Part shown: positions 54,831-62,928 of the stretch, piece after piece | Layout of the letters: each line of letters starts with the position of its first letter | How positions within the stretch are numbered: position 1 is the first letter of the stretch | NCBI GenBank assembly: GCA_001314805.1 | Contig: LJSY01000009.1 | Span: 17,123-81,122, forward strand | DNA length: 64,000 nucleotides | Source of the DNA: Rhodobacteraceae bacterium HLUCCO18 | GTDB taxonomy: Bacteria; Pseudomonadota; Alphaproteobacteria; Rhodobacterales; Rhodobacteraceae | Reading direction: 5' to 3' | The notes under the pieces: generated by a model | What the model saw: the letters and a program-made list of their open reading frames with translations, nothing else | Told to the model about the DNA's origin: nothing | Databases searched by the model: none | Made by a program: the position numbers and the translations under genes

Positions 54831-55805
54831 ATGATCATCGACGGGCTGCAATACGCGAACTGGTCCGAAAAGGTCTTTCGCCAGATGCGCGAGGGCGGGG
54901 TGGACGCGGTCCATGTCACCATCGCCTATCACGAGATGTTCCGCGAGACGGTCGCGAATATCGAGGCGTGGAACCGTTGGTTCGAACGCTTCCCCGACCT
55001 GATCCGCCACGCGAAAACCGGCGACGATATCCGCGCCGCGAAGGCCGAGGGGCGGACGGCCATCGTCTTCGGCGCGCAGACGCCCGCGCCCATCGAGGAC
55101 GATATCGGGCTGGTGGAGATCATGCACACACTCGGCCTGCGCTTCATGCAGCTGAGCTACAACAACCAGTCGCTGCTCGCGACAGGCTGCTACGAGGCCG
55201 AGGATCCCGGCCTCACCCGCATGGGCCGGGAGGTCATCGCCGAGATGAACCGCGTGGGCCTTGTCGTCGACATGAGCCATTCCGCCGAACGCTCCACGCT
55301 GGAGGCCATCGAGGAAAGTACGCGGCCCATCGCCATCACCCACGCCAATCCGGCCAGCTGGCACGCGGCACGGCGCAACAAGTCCGACACGGTCCTGCGC
55401 GCGCTGGCCGAGACGGGCGGAATGCTGGGCTTTTCGCTATACCCCCATCACCTGAAGGGCGGCAGCGACTGCGCGTTGCAGGGGTTTTGCGAGATGATCG
55501 CGCGGACCGCCGAACAGATGGGGGTGGAGCGGCTCGGCATCGGATCGGACCTCTGCCAGGACCAGCCCGACCGCGTGGTGGAATGGATGCGCGTGGGCCG
55601 CTGGACCAAGCGTGTGGACTATGGCGAAGGCTCGGCCGATGCGCCCGGCTTCCCGCCGCAGCCCGATTTTTTCCGCGACAACCGGGATTTTCCGCGTCTT
55701 GCAAACGGCCTGCGCGCCGTCGGCTTCGATGCGCCGGAGGTCGAAGCCATCCTCGGTGGCAACTGGCTCAGGTTCTTCGACGACAGTTTCGGGGGCATGC
55801 CATGA
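54831..55805 (+). CDS. Divergent M19 (renal dipeptidase-like) family protein
   Basis: A 324-residue protein with the second half of the M19 metal site, VVDMSHS and AITHANPASWH, and late IGSDLCQD and GGNWLRFF. The N-terminal HxD zinc ligands of dipeptidases are missing (DGLQYANWSE stands there), and the bridging glutamate also appears replaced (FGAQTPAPIEDD). So it is either a one-metal enzyme or has a different reaction. There is no signal peptide. It is the first of four coupled genes ending with an Ldh-family oxidoreductase; the terminator at 54745 separates it from phnE. Confidence 0.75.
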   Translation: MIIDGLQYANWSEKVFRQMREGGVDAVHVTIAYHEMFRETVANIEAWNRWFERFPDLIRHAKTGDDIRAAKAEGRTAIVFGAQTPAPIEDDIGLVEIMHTLGLRFMQLSYNNQSLLATGCYEAEDPGLTRMGREVIAEMNRVGLVVDMSHSAERSTLEAIEESTRPIAITHANPASWHAARRNKSDTVLRALAETGGMLGFSLYPHHLKGGSDCALQGFCEMIARTAEQMGVERLGIGSDLCQDQPDRVVEWMRVGRWTKRVDYGEGSADAPGFPPQPDFFRDNRDFPRLANGLRAVGFDAPEVEAILGGNWLRFFDDSFGGMP

Positions 55806-57487
55806 GCGCCCTCAGACCGCCCGATCAGGTGATGCGGCTGGCGCGGATGGGGGCCTCGCACCCCACGCGGCTGAGCTTCATGCGCGTGCTTCTGCGCGGG
55901 CTGAAGCGTGGCGGCTGGCAGGCGGAGCGCACGGAATGGGCGGTGGACGAGACTGGCGTGGGCCATGCCGTCTATCGCGTAAAGGGGCAGGGGCAGTGCT
56001 ACAGCCTCGTCGCTTTCGCCCATGACCTGCCCGATCACCTGCGCTCGGACCGCGTGATCGCGGAGGCCTGGGACACGACCTTCGCCCTGATGGACGGGCA
56101 GCCCGAAGCGGCGGATATCGAACGCCTCGCCGGCAACGTGCCGAAACAGGAGGCAGGCCGCGTCAGCGACCGGGAGCTTGTTCTCTCGCGAGCCAACCGC
56201 TCCGGGCGTCTCTGGGATCACGTCGTGTCTCGCCTCGCGGAGGGGCGTCAGCCCGACCCGGCGCAAATCGACGAGGTGGGCTATCTCATGCGCACCACGG
56301 CGGTCTACGGCTCGGGCAAGTTCGGCGCGGCCGATCACGACGCGGTGGCGGGGCGTGCCCTGATGGATGGCCCGTTCCGCGTGGAGATGCTGGCCGTCTG
56401 GCTGATCCGCGCCTTCGTCGCCGATCTGGCCGAACACATGGCCGCCGTTCGTGGCGGCGACCGGGCGGCGCGGCTCGACCCCGACCTGCGCCGGACGCTC
56501 GGCATCGGCAACGCCACGGGGCTGGGCATGGCGCCCTTTCTGGTCAACCACCCCGATCTTCTGAACAACTGGATCGCCGCGCGTGAAACGGCGATCGCGA
56601 GGGTGCGGGCGCTGGGTCACGCGCCGCCGGAGGCACAAGACGCGTTCGCCGCGGCCCTCGCCATGGCGCGGGAGGCGGTCTCGGGCTGGAGAAGCACCGA
56701 TCCGGTGCAGGCCGCCAGTTGGGACGCGCTGCGCCGCGATCTCGCGCGCCTGTCCCATCGCGTGGCCGAGGGCGCGCTGTCGGAGCCGAACCCATGGGAC
56801 GCGCTCCTGCGCTGGTCCGAGGCGGCACTGTCGCTCGAAGGGCAGGAGATCTGCGCGGCGCTGATCCTCGAGCCCCATGGCAATCTCGTGGACGATCTGG
56901 CCGAGACGATGGGCGCCGATGAGCTGTCAGGCTTCCGCATCGACGGGGCCATGCGGCTGGACGCGCTGGGCAAGCTTCTGCGCGAGGGGTTTTCCTGGGC
57001 GCTTGAGGCCGATTTCGCACAGGACGACGCGCAGGCGCGCTTCTGGTACGTCTCGGAGGCCAAGCTGGAGCCGCGCCTTGGAGAACGCTACGCCGAACCG
57101 GGCGCGGAGCTGGAACAACCGCTCGACATCGCGCGCGCCGCTGTGGCGCTCCATGCCGATCTGGACGGGCAGGACCCACAAGCGACGGTCGCCGATTTGC
57201 TGCTGGGCCGGCCCGAACACCGCCGCACCGTGCGCCGCGTCCAGCGGCTCGCCCGCGCGCCGTATCGCGAAATCCGCGACAACCTGCTGGCCGCTGACAT
57301 GCGACCCGTCGACATGCTGCGCTGCAAGCTCGCCTTCTTCGGCGCCACGAATTTCGACCCGCGCTCGGACCGCTGGATGCGCATCACGATGTACCGTGGC
57401 GCGCCTTACCCCGATGAGTTGCACGAACGCCCCGAGGACGCATGGCTGCACCATGGCGGGGCCGCAACGCTCCGGGCGGCAGAGTGA
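55802..57487 (+). CDS. Conserved hypothetical protein, 561 residues
   Basis: A 561-residue, mostly helical, soluble protein with no signal peptide or membrane helix. I do not recognise a family or catalytic motif. Notable stretches are YGSGKFGAADHDAVAG (about 160-180), LGIGNATGLGMAPFLVNHP (about 235-255) and a conserved-looking end, LAFFGATNFDPRSDRWMR. The start overlaps the dipeptidase-like stop by 4 bp and its stop overlaps the next start (GTGA). The small-molecule enzymes on both sides suggest a catalytic or substrate-binding role in the same pathway. Confidence 0.75.
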   Translation: MSALRPPDQVMRLARMGASHPTRLSFMRVLLRGLKRGGWQAERTEWAVDETGVGHAVYRVKGQGQCYSLVAFAHDLPDHLRSDRVIAEAWDTTFALMDGQPEAADIERLAGNVPKQEAGRVSDRELVLSRANRSGRLWDHVVSRLAEGRQPDPAQIDEVGYLMRTTAVYGSGKFGAADHDAVAGRALMDGPFRVEMLAVWLIRAFVADLAEHMAAVRGGDRAARLDPDLRRTLGIGNATGLGMAPFLVNHPDLLNNWIAARETAIARVRALGHAPPEAQDAFAAALAMAREAVSGWRSTDPVQAASWDALRRDLARLSHRVAEGALSEPNPWDALLRWSEAALSLEGQEICAALILEPHGNLVDDLAETMGADELSGFRIDGAMRLDALGKLLREGFSWALEADFAQDDAQARFWYVSEAKLEPRLGERYAEPGAELEQPLDIARAAVALHADLDGQDPQATVADLLLGRPEHRRTVRRVQRLARAPYREIRDNLLAADMRPVDMLRCKLAFFGATNFDPRSDRWMRITMYRGAPYPDELHERPEDAWLHHGGAATLRAAE

Positions 57488-58095
57488 CGGAGGTCTCTCG
57501 TACGCTCTCCGAGATCCGGGCGACCTGCACCAAGGCCGCGCGGGGGGCGGGCTGCGACTGGGGCATGGCGGAGGAGGCGGGGCTTGCCGCGCGCCTCCTC
57601 GAAAGCCACGATCTGCCCGGTGTCAGCGTTCTCGCGCGGCTCCTGTCCGAGGGGGCGGGATGTGTGTCCTGCCGCGCGGCCGGGTCGGCCTGCGGGCTGA
57701 GGGCCTTGGCGGTGCTGTCCGACCGCCTTCCGTTCCTTGACGACGCGCTGCCCGACGGCCCGGTGCGCGCGCCGCTTCTTCTGGCCGCCCCCGTGATCCT
57801 GCTCGCGCGGGAACAGGGCGCGGCCTACACGCTGTCCTGGGAGGGTGCGGTCCTGCGCTGCACCCAGGAAGGCGTGAGCGCGGAGGGCGCCGTCGATGCG
57901 CCGCGCGCCGCTTCCGTTTCTCTGGTAGCTGCACCCGGAAACCCGGCCAGGCGCCGCGCGCCCGACTGGCGCAGCCGGAGCATCGCGGAAAGCGACTGGG
58001 ACACGCTGGAACGGCTGGCGGCGAAGACGCTGGTCCCGGAAACAGAAGCGTCGCGGGCGCGCGGGGCAGGCCCGGCCGACGCTGCGGCGGACTGA
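57484..58095 (+). CDS. DUF3726-like hypothetical protein
   Basis: A 203-residue protein starting at GTG in the previous stop. The beginning (LSEIRATCTKAARGAGCDWGMAEEAGLAARLL) resembles what I recall of DUF3726 proteins of this bacterial group; assignment is tentative. It has a cluster of cysteines (CVSCRAAGSAC) and no signal peptide. Always-coupled position between the 561-residue protein and the oxidoreductase suggests a subunit or accessory role. Confidence 0.65.
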   Translation: MTEVSRTLSEIRATCTKAARGAGCDWGMAEEAGLAARLLESHDLPGVSVLARLLSEGAGCVSCRAAGSACGLRALAVLSDRLPFLDDALPDGPVRAPLLLAAPVILLAREQGAAYTLSWEGAVLRCTQEGVSAEGAVDAPRAASVSLVAAPGNPARRRAPDWRSRSIAESDWDTLERLAAKTLVPETEASRARGAGPADAAAD

Positions 58096-58110
58096 ACGGA
58101 AGGAAGAACC

Positions 58111-59088
58111 ATGCAAGTGAGTGTCGCCGAAATTCTCGCGCGGAGCCGCGCCGCACTTCTCGCCCACGGGGCGGGGAAGGGACCGGCGGAGGCCGTCGCC
58201 CGCGCCGTGGCGCGCGCAGAGGAAACCGGCAACGTGATCTGCGGGCTCTACTACCTCGAATCCTACTGCGTGCAGCTGCAAAGCGGCCGGGTGAGCGGAA
58301 CCGTGGAACCCGAGGTCTCGCTCCCCGCACCCGGCTGCGTCCGGGTCGATGCGCGCTTTGGCTTCGCGCAGCCTGCATTCGCCCGGGCCCTGCCGCAAGC
58401 GCTCGAGGCGGCGCGGGAAAACGGGGTTGCGACGCTTTCCGTGGCCCATTCGCACACCTGCACCTCGCTGGGCTATTTCACCGAACAGATCGCGGAGGCG
58501 GGGGTGATCGCGATGGGCATGACCAACGCCTCGGCCATCGTGGCGGGGCCGGGCGGGCAGACGCCGGTCCTCGGCACCAACCCCTTCGCCATCACGATCC
58601 CCGGACCCGACGGCCCCGCGCTCCACGCGGATTTCTCGACCTCCGCCGTCGCGCTTGGCCGGATCACCATGGCCAGGGCCGCGGGCGAGGCGATTCCTCT
58701 GGGCTGGGCGGTCGATGCCGAGGGCAACCCCACGACCGACCCCGAGGCGGCGCTTGCGGGCGCGCTGCAATCGGCGGCGGGGCACAAGGGCTGGGCGCTG
58801 GGCCTGATGGTCGAGGCCTTCGCGGCGGGCCTGACCGGCTCGGTCAACTCGCTGGACGTCAAGGGGCTGAAGGCGGCGGAGGGGCCGCCGCATGGCCTCG
58901 GCCAGTTCTACATCCTGATCGATCCGGGAGCCCACGATCCCGCCTTCGCCGACCGCCTTGCGCGCGTGGCCGACGCGATCGCCGAGGACCCCGGGGTCCG
59001 CATCCCCGGCGTGCCGCGCCGAAGGCTCGACCCTGTCGATGTACCCGACGCGCTCTGGGCGAAGACGCTTGCGCTGGCGGGCGCCTAG
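58111..59088 (+). CDS. Ldh-family (malate/L-lactate/ureidoglycolate type) NAD(P)-dependent oxidoreductase
   Basis: A 325-residue member of the Ldh_2 family, not related to classical lactate dehydrogenase: VSVAEILARSRAALLAHG start, AHSHTCTSLGYFTEQIAEAG, TPVLGTNPFAITIPGP, and AAGHKGWALGLMVEAFAAGL toward the end. Relatives reduce 2-oxo acids, ureidoglycolate, diketogulonate or the cyclic imines of proline and pipecolate. AAGGAAGAA precedes the ATG. It ends the operon, 9 bp from a convergent gene. The cyclic-imine or 2-hydroxyacid choice cannot be made from sequence. Confidence 0.83.
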   Translation: MQVSVAEILARSRAALLAHGAGKGPAEAVARAVARAEETGNVICGLYYLESYCVQLQSGRVSGTVEPEVSLPAPGCVRVDARFGFAQPAFARALPQALEAARENGVATLSVAHSHTCTSLGYFTEQIAEAGVIAMGMTNASAIVAGPGGQTPVLGTNPFAITIPGPDGPALHADFSTSAVALGRITMARAAGEAIPLGWAVDAEGNPTTDPEAALAGALQSAAGHKGWALGLMVEAFAAGLTGSVNSLDVKGLKAAEGPPHGLGQFYILIDPGAHDPAFADRLARVADAIAEDPGVRIPGVPRRRLDPVDVPDALWAKTLALAGA

Positions 59089-59097
59089 CCCCTTCGT

Positions 59098-59712
59098 TCA
59101 GCCACCGCCCGGCCGGGCGATCCCGCGATGCGGGTCCTGCCCGGACCGCGCGGCCTCGGGGCCCGGCGCGGTGGGCGGGGAACCCAGCCGCGTGGTCACC
59201 TCGCGGGCATGGGCCGCGTTGCCGCCGGCCATCAGCACCTCGAGCATCAGTGTCCTGAGCGAGGCAGCCCCGGGCGTGCGTTCTATCCCGCGCACGAGGA
59301 TAGCGCGCGCAGCGCTCAGGTCGTTCTGGTGCATGGCGATCCGCGCACGGGCCGCTTCCAGCGCATAGGCCGGCATGGCGCCTTCCGCCGCACCGCGGGC
59401 CACAAGGTCACGCGCCGAGGCGACCCGGCCCGCCGCGAGCCGCGCCGAGATCAACGCGTCGAGCGTATCCGGCGACAGGGGCGCGGCACTCAGGAGATCG
59501 GCCGTCTCCTGCGCGCCAGCGACATCCCGCAGGCCGAGTTGCGTCACCAGAAGCAGGCGCAGGAGGTCCGGATCCCCCGGCGTCAGGTCGAGGCTTTGCC
59601 GCGACAGGCGCGCGGTCAGCGCCAGATCCCCCTCGCTCAGCGCGGCGGCGTAAGCCCCGCCTGAACCTCCCGAAATCGAAACATCGTCAGCCCATGCGGC
59701 CTCGCCACTCAT
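59098..59712 (-). CDS. TPR-like hypothetical protein
   Basis: A 204-residue protein of repeated helical pairs rich in Ala and Leu (AARLSRQSLDLTPGDPDLLRLLL, LAAGRVASARDLVARGA, LSAARAILVRGIERTPG), the pattern of tetratricopeptide-like repeats. No signal peptide is apparent and the C-terminus is Pro/Gly-rich and probably disordered. Partners unknown. The 382 bp upstream contain a CtrA-type site, which could serve this gene or the secreted-protein operon. Confidence 0.6.
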   Translation of the reverse strand: MSGEAAWADDVSISGGSGGAYAAALSEGDLALTARLSRQSLDLTPGDPDLLRLLLVTQLGLRDVAGAQETADLLSAAPLSPDTLDALISARLAAGRVASARDLVARGAAEGAMPAYALEAARARIAMHQNDLSAARAILVRGIERTPGAASLRTLMLEVLMAGGNAAHAREVTTRLGSPPTAPGPEAARSGQDPHRGIARPGGG

Positions 59713-59854
59713 CGCATCGCCCCCGTTCGGTCGCCCAACCCCGCCCCGGCCTCCGGCGACCGCAAGAACGCAGCCGCCCCGGACGGAACAGGTGAGGATC
59801 TCGCAGAGGCTCCGAGACTGGCGCTCCTGGTGCTCGATCTTGAAAATTTTGCAG

Positions 59855-59869
59855 TTAAAACTTCGTTAA
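59855..59869. promoter_or_regulatory. CtrA-type site TTAA-N7-TTAA
   Basis: TTAAAACTTCGTTAA followed by C fits the CtrA box TTAA-N7-TTAA exactly. It lies in the 382-bp gap between the minus-strand TPR-like gene (start 59712) and the plus-strand gene starting near 60095. It suggests cell-cycle or differentiation control of one of them. Also in this gap: TTGTTGCAACAA at 60008-60019, a perfect 12-bp palindrome. Confidence 0.5.
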
Positions 59870-60049
59870 CCGCGATACGGTCAGGTTCACTTTCAGCCTC
59901 ACCGTGGGTCGGTTTGCACAGGCTCGGGGCGAAACATCCGCCACCATGCGCAGGCGGCGAAAAATGTGATGCCAGTGAGGGAAGCCGCCGTTGCCTCATT
60001 TGCCGAGTTGTTGCAACAATCCGGCCCGAGTTTTTCCCAATCGACACGT

Positions 60050-60094
60050 CATGGAGACAGTGTCCAACCCGTTTTGAACCATGGAGACCTTGTC
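60050..60094 (+). repeat. 15-bp direct repeat with 30-bp period before the 60095 gene
   Basis: CATGGAGACAGTGTC (60050) and CATGGAGACCTTGTC (60080) agree at 13 of 15 positions and lie exactly 30 bp apart. The second copy supplies the GGAGA that may act as ribosome site for the TTG start at 60095. If translation began further up, the repeat would encode HGDSVQPVLN and HGDLVLPRVA. Confidence 0.5.
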
Positions 60095-61810
60095 TTGCCG
60101 CGTGTTGCCTCCCGCCGTCTTCCCCCCGTCGCCGCCGTCTCGGCCCTTGCGGTTCTCGCCGCGGCTCCGGCCCTGTCGGAGGGGATCGGCCTGCCGCCCG
60201 ATGACACGGTTTCGGCCCGGATGGAGGTGTTCAATTCGCAGGTGCCGGGGTCCGTATACGCGCTGCAGCCATGGCTCAACGCGCAGGAGCTGACCGCGGC
60301 GGACGGCACGGTCTACCGGCTTACCTCCCTCAACCCGCATGTGAATTCGTGGTTCGTGCTTGATGTGGACACGCCCGACGGGCGGCGGACGTCCTATCAC
60401 CTCGAAAACGCCGACAGGGAAATCTGGCAGGCGTCTCTCTCGGAAGAGGGCGGCGCGCCCGCCCTGCGGATCGAGGACGATCTGGGCGACGTGATCCTGT
60501 GCACGCCATGGGATGGCGAACTGGCCGAGGCGCAGGCGACGGGCCTGCCCTATGCGCCGGTCTGCGAGTGGAGCATGTTCCTGCGCAACCCGGTGCAGGG
60601 CAACCGCACCACGCGCGAGGCTGTGTCGGACTTCCTGCGCGACAACATCGTCTTCGGCGATTCGCTGGTGAACCTGATCAAGGGGGCGTTCTACGAGGAC
60701 GCCTTCATGGTGTCCTCCGAGGAGCTGGAGACCGAGGCCGAGGTCAGCGGGGTGGAGCTTCTGGGCACCGCGCTCCTGAGCCGCACGCCGGTGATGCGGC
60801 CCGCCATGGGCTTCGACCTGATCGGCGCCGAGGCCGGGATGCAGGCCGGAAGCTGGTACGAGGTGGATGGCGCGCCGGGGATCTTCGCCTCGGTCATGCA
60901 GCCCGGCATGATCGCGCAGTCCGTCTTCGACGTGCAGGGCGCCAACTGGCTCGACGGCGTGGAGAGCGGGGCGGATGTCTACCTCGTGGCCTTCGACATG
61001 TCGCAATTCGAGCTTGGCTACGAACTGGGCACGGACCACCCCAATCTCGGCTGGTCCTCGCGCCCGTCGCACCGGCACCGCGCGGCGGGCCCGGACGGGT
61101 TTTCGCGACCCGATCCGCTGGTCCTGAACGGCACGCTCAGCCCGTCGCTGGTGGAAGACGTCGCCGCCACCTTCACCGGCGGCTTCAAGCGCGACCATGG
61201 TGCGTGGCGCTTCGGCGACTACGCCACGTTCAACTACGGCCACCATTACGGCTTCGTGCAGCAGGGCGTGACGCTCTCGCGCCTCTGGCCCAATCTAGCG
61301 ACGCTTTACGTCACGCTCGACGGCGAAGTACGGATGGAGACCTGGACCGAGGCGCATCAGCAGGTCCTGCCCGATCTGGTCATGGCGCGTCAGAACGGTG
61401 TGCCGCTGATCATCGACGGCGTGCCCGGCGACCGCGTGACCTCCTGGGGGGGCGGCAACTGGTCGGGCTCGGCCGAGGCGAACCTGCGCACGTTGCGCGC
61501 GGGGGCCTGCATGCGCACGATCGGGGACCGGCCGTTCCTGATCTACGCCTATTTCAGTTCGGGCACGCCCTCGGCCATGGCGCGGACCTTCCAGGCCTAT
61601 GAGTGCGACTACGCCATGCTTCTTGACATGAACAGCCAGGAGCTGACCTACATGGCGCTCTACCTGCACGAGGGCGACGAGATCGAGGCGCGCCATCTCG
61701 TGTCCGGCATGGCCGACGTCGACGTGCGCGGCAGCCGGGGCACGCGCATCCCGCGTTTCGTCAGCGCGCCGGACAACCGTGACTTTTTCTATCTGGTACG
61801 GAGGAACTGA
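60095..61810 (+). CDS. Secreted phosphodiester glycosidase-like (NAGPA/DUF2233) protein
   Basis: A 571-residue exported protein if read from a TTG at 60095, which gives a normal signal peptide (RVASRRLPPVAAVSALAVLAAAPALS) and has GGAGA 7 nt upstream; the same frame is open to 59966 with an unusual N-terminal extension. The C-terminal half (NGVPLIIDG, GDRVTSWGGGNWSGSAE, LIYAYFSSGTPSAMARTFQAYECDYAMLLDMN) resembles phosphodiester glycosidase domains, as in the mannose-6-phosphate uncovering enzyme. The N-terminal half is unknown. It overlaps the SUMF1-like gene by 1 bp (TGATG). Confidence 0.68.
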   Translation: MPRVASRRLPPVAAVSALAVLAAAPALSEGIGLPPDDTVSARMEVFNSQVPGSVYALQPWLNAQELTAADGTVYRLTSLNPHVNSWFVLDVDTPDGRRTSYHLENADREIWQASLSEEGGAPALRIEDDLGDVILCTPWDGELAEAQATGLPYAPVCEWSMFLRNPVQGNRTTREAVSDFLRDNIVFGDSLVNLIKGAFYEDAFMVSSEELETEAEVSGVELLGTALLSRTPVMRPAMGFDLIGAEAGMQAGSWYEVDGAPGIFASVMQPGMIAQSVFDVQGANWLDGVESGADVYLVAFDMSQFELGYELGTDHPNLGWSSRPSHRHRAAGPDGFSRPDPLVLNGTLSPSLVEDVAATFTGGFKRDHGAWRFGDYATFNYGHHYGFVQQGVTLSRLWPNLATLYVTLDGEVRMETWTEAHQQVLPDLVMARQNGVPLIIDGVPGDRVTSWGGGNWSGSAEANLRTLRAGACMRTIGDRPFLIYAYFSSGTPSAMARTFQAYECDYAMLLDMNSQELTYMALYLHEGDEIEARHLVSGMADVDVRGSRGTRIPRFVSAPDNRDFFYLVRRN

Positions 61811-62844
61811 TGGGATTTGGAATGATGGGGTGGGGCAGGCGCGCTCTGGGCGCGGGCCTGATGGCGCTGATGGCGGCGGGCGTCGGCAATGCGCAGTCGC
61901 TGGCCGAGCGCAACGAGATCATGTTCCAGCAGATGCAGCAGCTCCGTGGCGTCTCGGGCAGCGAGATAAGCCGCATCCGCGCCATCTTCGCAGCCTCACC
62001 GAACGGCTGGATGGGGCAGGGCAACCCGGCCGTCACCCAGCACCCGCTCACGCCCGAAGAAGCTGCCGCGCGACTGGGCGGGTCGGTCAGCCAGGTCCGG
62101 GAAAGCTATCGCAACCGCCAGTACGAGCGCATCTGCGGCGAACGATACATGGTCCCGCTCTACGATCCCGCCACGCAGTCGCCATCGGACGCGACGGTCT
62201 GCGCGGACATGTTCGAATATCCCAACATCCCCATGGTCTACCCGGTGGTCTGGGTCCGCGCCAGCGAGGCCGCGCAGCTCTGCGCGGCGGAGGGCAAGCG
62301 GATGGGCGACGCCCATGAATGGGAAGGTGCCTCGGCCGGGCAGCTTCTGCCGCCCGAATACCCGTTCGACCGCGTGCGCGGCATGAGCGGGTCGGCCGCG
62401 GTCAACACGATCCGGTCGTGGCACAACAACCATTACGCCTCCACCAGCGGGACCTATTCGATCGGGTCCTGGCGCTCGGGCGTCTGCGCCACGGGCAGCT
62501 TCAAGAGCGCGTCCTGCAATGGTGGAAGCTTCACCGGCTGCGGGTCGAACACCTATCCCGCGGGCTCCTTCCCCGAATGCCGCAGCCCGCTGGGCGTCTA
62601 CGACATTGACGGCAACGCCGCCGAGCACATGAACCTGCCGCTGTCGGAGGACCAGATGGCCAGCCGCGGCTCCACGTCGCTGGGCGTGACCGAGATGAAG
62701 GGATCGTGGTTCATCTGGGACACGATCCGCGCGCATGAACACTGGTCGCGCTGGCGCGCGCCGTTCTGGCACGGCAGCCGCGTGATGTCGGAAGGCAGCC
62801 ACCGCAACTACCACCTCGGTTTCCGCTGCTTCCGCGATATCTGA
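61810..62844 (+). CDS. Secreted SUMF1/FGE-fold protein
   Basis: A 344-residue exported protein (signal peptide to about residue 28, cleavage after GVGNA). The fold marks of sulfatase-modifying-factor proteins are GKRMGDAHEWEGA, VYDIDGNAAEHMNLP and the end HLGFRCFRD. A formylglycine-generating enzyme needs two copper-binding cysteines, one in a CNRYR-like segment; that segment reads SHRNYH here, so the enzyme site looks lost. A Cys/Gly/Ser-rich insert (CATGSFKSASCNGGSFTGC) is unusual. A binding, lectin-like or maturation role next to the glycosidase-like protein is more likely than sulfatase activation. Confidence 0.75.
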   Translation: MGFGMMGWGRRALGAGLMALMAAGVGNAQSLAERNEIMFQQMQQLRGVSGSEISRIRAIFAASPNGWMGQGNPAVTQHPLTPEEAAARLGGSVSQVRESYRNRQYERICGERYMVPLYDPATQSPSDATVCADMFEYPNIPMVYPVVWVRASEAAQLCAAEGKRMGDAHEWEGASAGQLLPPEYPFDRVRGMSGSAAVNTIRSWHNNHYASTSGTYSIGSWRSGVCATGSFKSASCNGGSFTGCGSNTYPAGSFPECRSPLGVYDIDGNAAEHMNLPLSEDQMASRGSTSLGVTEMKGSWFIWDTIRAHEHWSRWRAPFWHGSRVMSEGSHRNYHLGFRCFRDI

Positions 62845-62865
62845 GGACATGACCGAGACAGGGGG

Positions 62866-62898
62866 CGGCGCGGGGCAACTCGCGCCGTTTCTCTTTTG
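62866..62898 (+). terminator. Rho-independent terminator after the SUMF1-like gene
   Basis: CGGCGCG (62866-62872) pairs with CGCGCCG (62881-62887) across an 8-base loop and is followed by TTTCTCTTTT. It ends the two-gene secreted-protein operon before the convergent gene at 62929. Confidence 0.75.
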
Positions 62899-62928
62899 CG
62901 TCAGCCCCTTGCAGCGCGACGTTGATCT

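Noticed and set aside
61810..62844. SUMF1-like protein as the activator of BetC sulfatase
   Set aside because: It is exported whereas BetC has no signal peptide, it is 38 kb away, and the second FGE cysteine is not visible.
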